Shown one piece after another: positions 43,983 to 51,229 of a stretch of DNA of 64,000 nucleotides. Made by a program: the position numbers and the translations under genes. The notes beneath the pieces were generated by a model that saw only the letters and a program-made list of their open reading frames with translations, searched no databases and had not been told where the DNA came from. Each line of letters begins with the position of its first letter. Position 1 is the first letter of the stretch. This DNA is from CBFHSF01 sp965661055. GTDB lineage: Bacteria; Bacteroidota; Bacteroidia; Flavobacteriales; Schleiferiaceae. The DNA is taken from the NCBI GenBank assembly GCA_965661055.1, contig CBFICS010000002.1, positions 131,993 to 195,992 of the forward strand, read 5' to 3'.

Positions 43983-44522
43983 TCACTCAGTCACTCTAAA
44001 AATGTCTACTTCATGAGTACAATAAAGCAAGTTATTATCATAATCTAAGATGATCCTATGATCTAATTTGATGCCTGCCTTCAATAACTCCTCTTTTATG
44101 AGATATAATTTAAAGTTATGTGAATCAAAGTCAATAGAATTTGATTCAGTAAATTTATTTTTACCTTCCTTCATAAAATAATGACCTTTCCAGTCCCAAG
44201 AAACCTCCCCTTTTAGATAAGTCATTTTAATGATTCTATCAAACTCATAGTCCATGTCTAGGTCTTCATTATTCGTATCGGAAGGTAGTTTTGCAGTTTG
44301 TTTAATTTCAATAGAAAAAGCCCCATAAGATTTGGACTTAGAAACAGTAGTAATCTCCTCATTTCCATTAATTTGTGTAGACATTAAGGATTCCAAATTG
44401 ACAAAAGCATTGGCTAGAGCGGCTTCATAACTGTTGCCCGAACCTTCGCTAATTAAGGTTATGGTTTGAGAGAATACAGAAAGCGAAAGAAGGCTTAGTG
44501 CAAAAGTTAGAAAGTATTTCAT
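43983..44522 (-). CDS. Secreted protein of unknown function
   Basis: 179 residues from the ATG at 44522. The signal peptide ends SVFSQ. The mature start TITLISEGSGNSYEAALANAFVNLES resembles periplasmic proteins with an LPP20/DUF4384-like opening in which a regular helix follows a strand; no firm family. It follows the lipoprotein gene by four bases, so the two form a transcription pair. Its C-terminal tail recurs, much diverged, in the decayed copy near 42.4 kb. Confidence 0.75.
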   Translation of the reverse strand: MKYFLTFALSLLSLSVFSQTITLISEGSGNSYEAALANAFVNLESLMSTQINGNEEITTVSKSKSYGAFSIEIKQTAKLPSDTNNEDLDMDYEFDRIIKMTYLKGEVSWDWKGHYFMKEGKNKFTESNSIDFDSHNFKLYLIKEELLKAGIKLDHRIILDYDNNLLYCTHEVDIFRVTE

Positions 44523-44526
44523 CGGG

Positions 44527-44961
44527 TTATTTTTTTTCAAATAGAAACCTAACATCACGTCCGTTTCCCTTTAAGGAAACCAAGAGTTCATGGTCGGAGT
44601 TTTTTTGGTAGGTTATAGAAGTCGGGAAGTCGTTTTTAGGATTTTCAAAGGTCCAACTGTTTTCTTCAGAAAGGGTTAACGGGAAAACGATGGTGCTGTC
44701 AACTTGTGGTAATTTAACCGTATAGAGCAGAACCCCTTTTCTAGAAAGGATTTCTAACCTTTCAAAAACGGTAGTGTCTCCTTCATTAATAATTAAACCT
44801 TCACCTTCCAGTCTTCCTTCGTGAAAGGTCCATCGTTCAACAGGCCGACCTGCCATTTCTACCCAGGTGCCATCAAGAAAGGAAAGGGATGAAACAGGGA
44901 CTTCTCTTTGGCATGAGTATAGTGAAACGACAAGAAGAGAGAGTATGGTTAGTTTTTTCAT
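44527..44961 (-). CDS. Lipoprotein, DUF6265-like
   Basis: 144 residues from the ATG at 44961. Lipobox SLYSC (Cys17). The domain opens FLDGTWVEMAGRPVERWTF and continues with EGLIINEGDTTVFERLEIL and ITYQKNSDHELLVSLKG, a lipocalin-like barrel pattern close to DUF6265 proteins, whose role is unknown. Upstream partner of the secreted-protein gene at 43983. A 130-base stretch of this gene recurs at about 95% identity in a broken copy 2.2 kb downstream. Confidence 0.8.
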   Translation of the reverse strand: MKKLTILSLLVVSLYSCQREVPVSSLSFLDGTWVEMAGRPVERWTFHEGRLEGEGLIINEGDTTVFERLEILSRKGVLLYTVKLPQVDSTIVFPLTLSEENSWTFENPKNDFPTSITYQKNSDHELLVSLKGNGRDVRFLFEKK

Positions 44962-45078
44962 GGGTTTGTTGTTCTGTTTTCCGCGCAACGGGGGCCACCA
45001 TCCTCCGCCCCAGTTTCAAGGTAGTTACATTTTTTTAAAGGTAAAAGAGTCACACGAGTGTAGCCGAATAGATTTACG

Positions 45079-45453
45079 CTATTTCTTTAGCAGGTTCATT
45101 TTCAACTCCATTACTCGAGCTATGGTGTTAGCTCTAGATTTCATTTCTTCTGCCAACTCACCCTGGTGGCTATCGTCAATGGTTTTGATAAAGTGGTTAA
45201 GCCAAATGTCAAAATGGTCTCTCTTAAATTCAATTCTTTTATTGAGAATGATATGAGGCCTCATGGGATTGCCTTGATAGTCATCCCCTCCAAAGAGAAT
45301 CTGATTCCAAAAATCTGCTACCCTATCTAGGTGATGAGGTAAGTCATCCGCGTGAATGTGATCAAAGAAAAATGAGATCTTAGGGTCCGACAAGAGTTTA
45401 TCATAAAAACTTACAATAACCCTATGAATATCTTGACGGTTTTTGAAGTCCAT
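45079..45453 (-). CDS. Group III truncated haemoglobin
   Basis: 124 residues of 2-on-2 globin fold. FYDKLLSDPKISFFFDHI, ADFWNQILFGG and the region with HIILNKRIEFKRDHFDIWLNHF, where the proximal His lies, match group III truncated haemoglobins. These bind O2 or NO; several detoxify NO or supply oxygen. Its ATG shares a base with the TAA of the E1 gene (TAATG), a sign of coupled translation, and it ends the run that holds the O2-using PaaABCE epoxidase genes. Confidence 0.9.
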   Translation of the reverse strand: MDFKNRQDIHRVIVSFYDKLLSDPKISFFFDHIHADDLPHHLDRVADFWNQILFGGDDYQGNPMRPHIILNKRIEFKRDHFDIWLNHFIKTIDDSHQGELAEEMKSRANTIARVMELKMNLLKK

Positions 45454-47525
45454 TAAAACTCAAAAATTTCTCTCATTCTTTGTTCCACCTTGTCTGCATT
45501 GGGAATCATAGTAAATTCTAACGTAGAGTTTAGTGGAATTGCTGGAGTATTTACCGCGCCAATCACCTCAACAGGAGCATCTAAGTTTTTGAAACAATTC
45601 TTTTGGATAAGTCCGGCGATAGACTGTGCAAATGTGTTTCCTTCAGGCTCTTCTGTAACCACAAGACATTTGCCGTGTCTGTTTACGGTTTCGTAAATCA
45701 TTTCAGTGTCTAGTGGCACCAAAGTTCTTAGGTCAATGATTTCAACCTTTCCAGGGAATGCTTTAGCGGCTTTTTGCGCCCAGTACACACCCATGCCGTA
45801 AGAAATAATGGCTAAGGTGTCTCCGTTGCTTACATTCTCTTCTGTAGCAGAAATCACTACTCTACCTTTACCAAAAGGAATGACATAGTCTTCATCTGGC
45901 TCAATGGTTTTAGCGCCTTCTGTTCCTTTGATTTTTGACCAATACAATCCTTTGTGTTCTAGCATAACACATGGGTTTGGATCGTAATAGGCAGACTTCA
46001 TTAAACCTTTTAAATCGGCGCCGGTGCTTGGGTATGCAATTTTAATTCCTCGTTTGTTTGTTAGAACCGACTCTACAGAACTAGAGTGGTAAGGGCCTCC
46101 AGAGCCATATGCCCCAATAGGTACTCTAATTACTGAGCTTACAGGCCACTTTCCGGTAGATAGGTAAAAGCTACGGCTAACTTCAGTAAATAATTGGTTT
46201 AGACCGGGCCAGATATAATCAGCAAATTGGACCTCAACAAATGGTTTAAGCCCTGCCACAGACATTCCAACGGTTGATCCGATAATAAACGCCTCTTGAA
46301 TAGGAGTATTGAAAACCCTGTCATCTCCGAATTTTTGTGCGAGGGTAGCTGCTTCTCTAAATACACCGCCTAACCTTCCGCCAACATCTTGTCCGTATAA
46401 TAAGGCTTCAGGATGCTTTGCCATAATTTCTTGAATAGCAAAAAGGGCGGCGTCAACCATTACCGTCTTTTCTTTACCCTTAGGTTCTCTTTCTCCTTTT
46501 TCTTCTGTGATGGGAGTAGGAGCGAAAATGTGGTCTGTTAGGTCTTCTGGTCTTGGGTCTTCTGCTTTTAAGGCTTCTTGATAATCTGCTTCAACAGTTG
46601 CTTTGGCGTCGTTTTCAATTTTTAAGATGTCTTCTTCAGACACCCCTAATAAGATAAGGTCGTTTTTAAATCTTGGGTAGGGATCTCTTTGCGCCGCCTC
46701 TTCAAGGTCGTCGCGATACCATTCTTTTCTAACTCCAGAAGTATGGTGACCCAAAAGGGGAACTTTTGCGTGAACTAGGAACGGCCTTCTTTCTTCTCTA
46801 ACCAGATTGATTACCTCGTTCATGGTTTCATAACTCTCTAAAAAGTCTGCACCATCTATTGAGCGAGTTTCTATTCCGTGAAAACCTGCAGCGTATTCCG
46901 CGGCATTCTGAGCTCTAGTTTCGGCCTCGTTGGCAGAAATGTCCCAACCGTTATCTTGAACTAAATAAATAATAGGGAACTGCTTTAAAGCAGCCATTTG
47001 TAAAGCTTCTGCTATTTCACCTTCGGTCATGGCTGCATCGCCAATAGAGCACACAACCACAGGAAACTCTCCTTTTTTGGCTAGGCCGTGGGTTTCTTTA
47101 TACTGAACCCCCATGGCAACCCCGGTAGTAGGAATTGCTTGCATTCCGGTGGCAGAACTTTGGTGAGGAATTTTCGGAAATCCTTTACGGTTTAAGGATG
47201 GGTGACTATAATAAGTCCTTCCTCCAGAAAACGGATCATCTCTCTTCGCAAGGAGTTGAAGCATAAGTTCATAAGGCTTCATGCCTATACCTAAAAGAAT
47301 AGAATCGTCACGGTAATATGGACTTACAAAATCTATTTCGGTAAGCTGCATTCCGGTAGCTAACTGAATGGCTTCATGGCCTCTACTAGTAGCATGAACA
47401 TACTTGGCTGTAACCTCTTTATTTTCTTCATAAAGCTCTGCCATCGCTTTGGCAGTAGCCATTTTAGAAAATGCTTCTAATAAAATCGTTTTTGAAATTT
47501 TTCTTTCCGTCGATTTTGTGCTCAT
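45453..47525 (-). CDS. Fused 2-oxoacid dehydrogenase E1 (alpha + beta)
   Basis: 690 residues. Residues 1-330 are the E1 alpha domain with the thiamine-diphosphate motif GDAAMTEGEIAEALQMA (162-178) and Asn192. Residues 350-690 are the E1 beta domain (YGQDVGGRLGGVFREA, then the C-terminal transketolase domain from about 560). The fusion is common in Bacteroidota and decarboxylates branched-chain or related 2-oxoacids for the E2 core. E2 and E3 genes are not here. By location next to paaD it could serve phenylpyruvate or phenylalanine-derived oxoacids, which is speculation. Confidence 0.93.
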   Translation of the reverse strand: MSTKSTERKISKTILLEAFSKMATAKAMAELYEENKEVTAKYVHATSRGHEAIQLATGMQLTEIDFVSPYYRDDSILLGIGMKPYELMLQLLAKRDDPFSGGRTYYSHPSLNRKGFPKIPHQSSATGMQAIPTTGVAMGVQYKETHGLAKKGEFPVVVCSIGDAAMTEGEIAEALQMAALKQFPIIYLVQDNGWDISANEAETRAQNAAEYAAGFHGIETRSIDGADFLESYETMNEVINLVREERRPFLVHAKVPLLGHHTSGVRKEWYRDDLEEAAQRDPYPRFKNDLILLGVSEEDILKIENDAKATVEADYQEALKAEDPRPEDLTDHIFAPTPITEEKGEREPKGKEKTVMVDAALFAIQEIMAKHPEALLYGQDVGGRLGGVFREAATLAQKFGDDRVFNTPIQEAFIIGSTVGMSVAGLKPFVEVQFADYIWPGLNQLFTEVSRSFYLSTGKWPVSSVIRVPIGAYGSGGPYHSSSVESVLTNKRGIKIAYPSTGADLKGLMKSAYYDPNPCVMLEHKGLYWSKIKGTEGAKTIEPDEDYVIPFGKGRVVISATEENVSNGDTLAIISYGMGVYWAQKAAKAFPGKVEIIDLRTLVPLDTEMIYETVNRHGKCLVVTEEPEGNTFAQSIAGLIQKNCFKNLDAPVEVIGAVNTPAIPLNSTLEFTMIPNADKVEQRMREIFEF

Positions 47526-47595
47526 CTGTTTTCAAATCTTTGCGCAAATATCGTAAAATTAGACGGGGAACCTTTAGTTTTTTAGAGGATTTACA

Positions 47596-47611
47596 TCCCG
47601 CGAAAGCGGAA
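47596..47611. repeat. GNRA-loop palindromic repeat, intergenic copy after paaD
   Basis: TCCCGCGAAAGCGGAA, the same hairpin as at 14804, starting two bases after the paaD stop. No T run follows on the paaD strand, so its role there is unclear. Confidence 0.6.
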
Positions 47612-47613
47612 AA

Positions 47614-48102
47614 TCAGAGGCATTTAAAATAATCAAAAGGCTCTTTACAGTCGTTGCATTGGTACTGGGCTTTGCATGCTGTAGACCCAAACTGACTTAC
47701 CAGGCGGGTGTTTTTGCTTTTGCACTGAGGACAGCCTACTTCAACCGCTTTGCTGAAAAGCTCTCTCTTGTCTCCGGTACCCTCTACGGGAGGAGCAATG
47801 CCAAATTCTTCAAGCTTTTGTCGTGCGTCTTCTGTTAGCCAAGCGGTTGTCCATGCTGGACTCATAACTAATTCAACGGTTACTTTTTCAAACCCTTTGC
47901 TGATTAGCTCTGATTTAATGTCCTCGGCGATAGTGTCCATGGCCGGGCATCCAGAATAAGTCGGAGTGATTTTTACATGAATTTGAGAATCATTGATGAT
48001 GACATCTCTGACCACACCCATGTCAACAACCGTTAAAACTGGTATTTCCGGGTCTTTTACACTTTGTAAAATTTCTAATATTGATTCTTTTGTGTCTTTC
48101 AT
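47614..48102 (-). CDS. paaD: PaaD: phenylacetyl-CoA epoxidase maturation subunit
   Basis: 162 residues from the ATG at 48102; a TTG three codons upstream is the alternative. Residues 1-100 are a DUF59/MIP18 domain (VKDPEIPVLTVVDMGVVRDV, TYSGCPAMDTI). The C-terminus is a zinc ribbon (CPQCKSKNTRLVSQFGSTACK ... CNDCKEPFDYFKC). PaaD is thought to help insert or repair iron-sulphur or iron centres of the PaaABCE epoxidase. It is separated from paaC by a DUF6268 gene, an unusual interruption. Confidence 0.94.
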   Translation of the reverse strand: MKDTKESILEILQSVKDPEIPVLTVVDMGVVRDVIINDSQIHVKITPTYSGCPAMDTIAEDIKSELISKGFEKVTVELVMSPAWTTAWLTEDARQKLEEFGIAPPVEGTGDKRELFSKAVEVGCPQCKSKNTRLVSQFGSTACKAQYQCNDCKEPFDYFKCL

Positions 48103-48123
48103 GCTTTGCAAAGGTAGAAAGAA

Positions 48124-49041
48124 TTAAGACGGATTTAAATGAAAACGATAAACGAGTCGCACATTGAAGACAAGTCCGTCTTTAAAGTCGTAATTGAGTT
48201 GTTTTCGCGTATCGCCAAATCGAAAGGCAGAAAGCCCCCAAGTTATTTGGTCTTTAAGGTCATAGATTCTATAGTTCCTTCCTATGGAATATCCCACAAG
48301 GGTTTCTAATAAAACGGATTGGGTCAGTGAAAAAGAAAGATAGGTAGAAAGTTCATTGGTTGACTTGTTCAGGTATTCACCATTGGGCTGGTATACAGGG
48401 TTATGAAGGTTGTAGGATCGGACCATAGCATTAAACCTCAGTCCAGTTTTCAACCAGGGGAGACTTTGGTAGTTTACATCTAGAAAAAGGGGTAGGGTAG
48501 TATTTATTTCAAATCGCTTAGAGGGGTTGGTGTAGTAGAATCCAATTAGAGGGACGAAAAAAGGACCAAAAAGCTCATCGTTGGCGTAAAGGCCTACAGA
48601 GAAGTTTTTTCTTTTAGAGAGTGTTTTTTTAAATTGTACAAACCCTCCGAATTGAAAGTCGTTTGCATTGATTTCTCCTTTAAAATCGGAAGCTAACTTA
48701 GGAAGTGCAACCCAAGTACTCTTCCAGTTTTTAGAATGTCTTATTTGAACACCCCCCTTGAGTTGTACTGAAAAAACTTCAGTAAGGTTGTTTTTGGTTG
48801 GATCTGTTCTTGAGGAGAGTTTTTCGGCAAACCCACCAAAAAGCAAGGTGTAGTTTGAGTCAATGACAAGGGGAAGTAAAAAATCGAGGTTAAACTCCTG
48901 AATCCGGGTTCCGTTGGTTAATGTGTCAAATTGATTTATGGGAGTATTTGTATGTCCCAATTTAACCAAATCAACGTATTGTTGACTAGTAGCGTGAAAT
49001 CCTAAGCTTAAAAAAAGCGAGACAAAAAAAGGACGATGCAT
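48124..49041 (-). CDS. DUF6268-like outer-membrane beta-barrel protein
   Basis: 305 residues. The signal peptide ends HATSQ. Alternating amphipathic strands and a C-terminal aromatic strand (VRLVYRFHLNPS) indicate a barrel of 10-14 strands. The pattern resembles DUF6268 proteins of Bacteroidota, function unknown. It lies between paaC and paaD on the same strand, with 38 and 21 bases to its neighbours. A porin for aromatic acids is possible but unsupported beyond position. Confidence 0.8.
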   Translation of the reverse strand: MHRPFFVSLFLSLGFHATSQQYVDLVKLGHTNTPINQFDTLTNGTRIQEFNLDFLLPLVIDSNYTLLFGGFAEKLSSRTDPTKNNLTEVFSVQLKGGVQIRHSKNWKSTWVALPKLASDFKGEINANDFQFGGFVQFKKTLSKRKNFSVGLYANDELFGPFFVPLIGFYYTNPSKRFEINTTLPLFLDVNYQSLPWLKTGLRFNAMVRSYNLHNPVYQPNGEYLNKSTNELSTYLSFSLTQSVLLETLVGYSIGRNYRIYDLKDQITWGLSAFRFGDTRKQLNYDFKDGLVFNVRLVYRFHLNPS

Positions 49042-49079
49042 TTTTGGTTATTGTATGATCGTCCTAAGTTATTATTTTT

Positions 49080-49829
49080 TTACCACTTTGCGTCTGGGTA
49101 AGACTTCGGTAGGTATTGCATTTCTGCGAGAATGTAACCGAGGTGTTCAGAGTGCTCTCCGTTTCTTCCACCGGTTTGCCCCCAAGTTGATTCTGGAACT
49201 TTCAGAGTTGCCATTTCAAACACTTGCGAAACTTTTTTCATCCAATCTTCTTTTAGAGAAGCCGGATCAACCCCCCAACCTTCTTCAACAGAAGTTTTGT
49301 CATTTTCGTCCGATTCAAATAGCTCTGGAGTCCATGCCCAAAGGTTTTCTAGGGCTTCTTCCATTTTTGCTTTTGACTCTTCGGTTCCGTCACCTAAACG
49401 AATAACCCACTCTGCAGTATACTGAGCGTGGTAACTTACTTCTTTTATCGACTTTTCTGCTATGGCAGCAATTTGTTCATCATTGCTTTTTCTTAGTTTT
49501 TCTAACAAGTAGAAGTGATACGTATCAAAGAAAAACTGACGAAGTATTGTGTTTCCCCAATGTCCGTTTGGAGTCTCAACCATGAGGTGATTATTAAACT
49601 CAGGGACATCTCTATGATAAGCGTAGGTGTCTTCTGTTTTTTCGCCCCCTTCTAAATTAGCCGCATATTGGTAGTAACTTCTAGCTTGCCCAATAAGGTC
49701 TAGAGAGATGTTGGTTAGGGCTATGTCTTGTTCTAACACGGGACCATGACCACACCACTCAGCCAATCTCTGTCCGAGAATTAATGTGTCATCTGCCCAA
49801 CGCAGAAGTGCTTTTACTTTTGTATTCAT
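49080..49829 (-). CDS. paaC: PaaC: phenylacetyl-CoA epoxidase structural subunit
   Basis: 249 residues, ferritin-like, with the family opening RWADDTLILGQRLAEWCGHGP and DIALTNISLDLIGQARSYYQYA. PaaC pairs with PaaA to form the catalytic heterodimer core. The diiron ligands are degenerate, as expected for this subunit. paaB lies 13 bases upstream. Confidence 0.96.
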   Translation of the reverse strand: MNTKVKALLRWADDTLILGQRLAEWCGHGPVLEQDIALTNISLDLIGQARSYYQYAANLEGGEKTEDTYAYHRDVPEFNNHLMVETPNGHWGNTILRQFFFDTYHFYLLEKLRKSNDEQIAAIAEKSIKEVSYHAQYTAEWVIRLGDGTEESKAKMEEALENLWAWTPELFESDENDKTSVEEGWGVDPASLKEDWMKKVSQVFEMATLKVPESTWGQTGGRNGEHSEHLGYILAEMQYLPKSYPDAKW

Positions 49830-49842
49830 TCTTTAGGAAGGA

Positions 49843-50130
49843 TTACATGTGTCCGACTTCGTCGGGAATTTCATAAAATGTTGGATGTCTGTAAACTTTG
49901 TCATCACTTGGAGTAAACAAAGGTTCTTTTTCGTCTGGAGAAGAAGCGGTAATTGCATCAGACTCAACCACCCAAATACTTACACCTTCAGATCTTCTAG
50001 TATAAACATCACGAGCATTTTTTATAGCCATATCTGCATCAGGTGCGTGAAGGCTACCCACATGTTTGTGACTAAGTCCGTTTTTACTTCTAATAAATAC
50101 TTCCCAAATTTTCCAATTATCCTTATCCAT
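49843..50130 (-). CDS. paaB: PaaB: phenylacetyl-CoA epoxidase small subunit
   Basis: 95 residues: WEVFIRSKNGLSHKHVGSLHAPDADMAIKNARDVYTRR then VWVVESD-like IWVVESDAI, and the Pro-rich C-terminal YRHPTFYEIPDEVGHM. The length and pattern match PaaB, which bridges PaaAC heterodimers. It sits between paaA (11 bases) and paaC (13 bases). Confidence 0.95.
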   Translation of the reverse strand: MDKDNWKIWEVFIRSKNGLSHKHVGSLHAPDADMAIKNARDVYTRRSEGVSIWVVESDAITASSPDEKEPLFTPSDDKVYRHPTFYEIPDEVGHM

Positions 50131-50141
50131 GATATGATTTA

Positions 50142-51101
50142 TTACGCAGCGGTAGTTTTAGATTTTTCTGACCGGGCGGCAGCTTTTTTGGCGTAGGCAT
50201 TCGCAGCCTCACGAACCCAAGCTCCTTCCTCATGAGCTTTTACTCTAGCCGAAAGTCTTTGTTTGTTACAAGGTCCGTTTCCTTTAATCACGTTAAAGAA
50301 CTCCTCCCAATTGATTTCACCAAAGTCATAGTGACCTTTTTCCTCGTTCCATTTTAAGTCTGGATCAGGAATGGTAAGTCCTAAGAACTCTGCTTGAGGA
50401 ACCGTCTTGTCAATAAATTCTTGTCTTAGTTCATCATTTGACTTACGCTTGATTTTCCATTTCATGGATTGCGCAGAGTTTGGAGAATTATCGTCTGTAG
50501 GACCAAACATCATCAAAGAGGGCCACCACCATCTGTTCAATGCATCTTGTGCCATTTTCTTCTGGTCATCCGTTCCGTTGGCAAGGTGCATCATGATTTC
50601 ATAACCTTGTCTTTGGTGGAAAGATTCTTCCTTACAAATTTTCACCATTGCTCTGGCGTACGGTCCGTATGAAGTACGACAAAGCATTACTTGGTTTTGA
50701 ATGGCAGCACCATCTACCAACCAACCAATGGCTCCCATGTCTGCCCAGCTTGCGGTAGGGTAGTTAAATATTGATGAATACTTTGCCTTGCCAATCAAAA
50801 GGTCATTAACCATGTCTTGACGGTCAGCTCCTAAAGTTTCTGCAGCAGAATACAAGTACAAACCATGACCGGCTTCATCTTGAACCTTTGCGAGTAATAT
50901 CAATTTTGAGCGTAAAGAAGGGGCACGGGTAATCCAGTTCGCCTCGGGCAACATTCCAACAACTTCACTGTGTGCGTGCTGTGAAATCTGACGAATTAAC
51001 GTTTTCCTGTAATGGTCCGGCATCCAATCTTTAGGCTCAATTTTGTTTTCAGCATCAACATATGCTTGGAAATTTTCCTCCAATGATTTAGTCTCTCCCA
51101 T
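50142..51101 (-). CDS. paaA: PaaA: phenylacetyl-CoA 1,2-epoxidase catalytic subunit
   Basis: 319 residues from the ATG at 51101. A longer frame upstream is in promoter sequence. It has a ferritin-like diiron fold with ligand motifs in AKVQDEAGHGLYL and KICKEESFHQRQGYE. PaaA epoxidises the aromatic ring of phenylacetyl-CoA with O2, with electrons from PaaE. It is the first gene of the paaABC-DUF6268-paaD run and diverges from paaE. Confidence 0.97.
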   Translation of the reverse strand: MGETKSLEENFQAYVDAENKIEPKDWMPDHYRKTLIRQISQHAHSEVVGMLPEANWITRAPSLRSKLILLAKVQDEAGHGLYLYSAAETLGADRQDMVNDLLIGKAKYSSIFNYPTASWADMGAIGWLVDGAAIQNQVMLCRTSYGPYARAMVKICKEESFHQRQGYEIMMHLANGTDDQKKMAQDALNRWWWPSLMMFGPTDDNSPNSAQSMKWKIKRKSNDELRQEFIDKTVPQAEFLGLTIPDPDLKWNEEKGHYDFGEINWEEFFNVIKGNGPCNKQRLSARVKAHEEGAWVREAANAYAKKAAARSEKSKTTAA

Positions 51102-51122
51102 AATTAAAATCTTTATTGAGAT

Positions 51123-51144
51123 GATTTTACAAATGTATAAAATC
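51123..51144 (-). promoter_or_regulatory. paaA -7 box inside a perfect inverted repeat (candidate operator)
   Basis: On the minus strand TACATTTG (51130-51137) fits TAnnTTTG. It is exactly flanked by a seven-base inverted repeat, GATTTTA (51123-51129) and TAAAATC (51138-51144). A regulator bound to this repeat would cover the -7 box. No regulator of the PaaX or PaaR type is encoded in the window. Confidence 0.5.
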
Positions 51145-51175
51145 ACTTTCTTTAAAAACCTTGTATCATCCCAAA

Positions 51176-51204
51176 TTGTTCTATCGTTCAAAATATTACA
51201 TTTG
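51176..51204 (+). promoter_or_regulatory. paaE promoter (-33 TTG and -7 TACATTTG)
   Basis: TTG at 51176-51178 and TACATTTG at 51197-51204 are 18 bases apart, matching the Bacteroidota spacing, 25 bases upstream of the paaE ATG. The -7 box is identical to the paaA one on the other strand. Confidence 0.6.
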
Positions 51205-51229
51205 CACCATTAAAAAAAAGGGAAATCCC

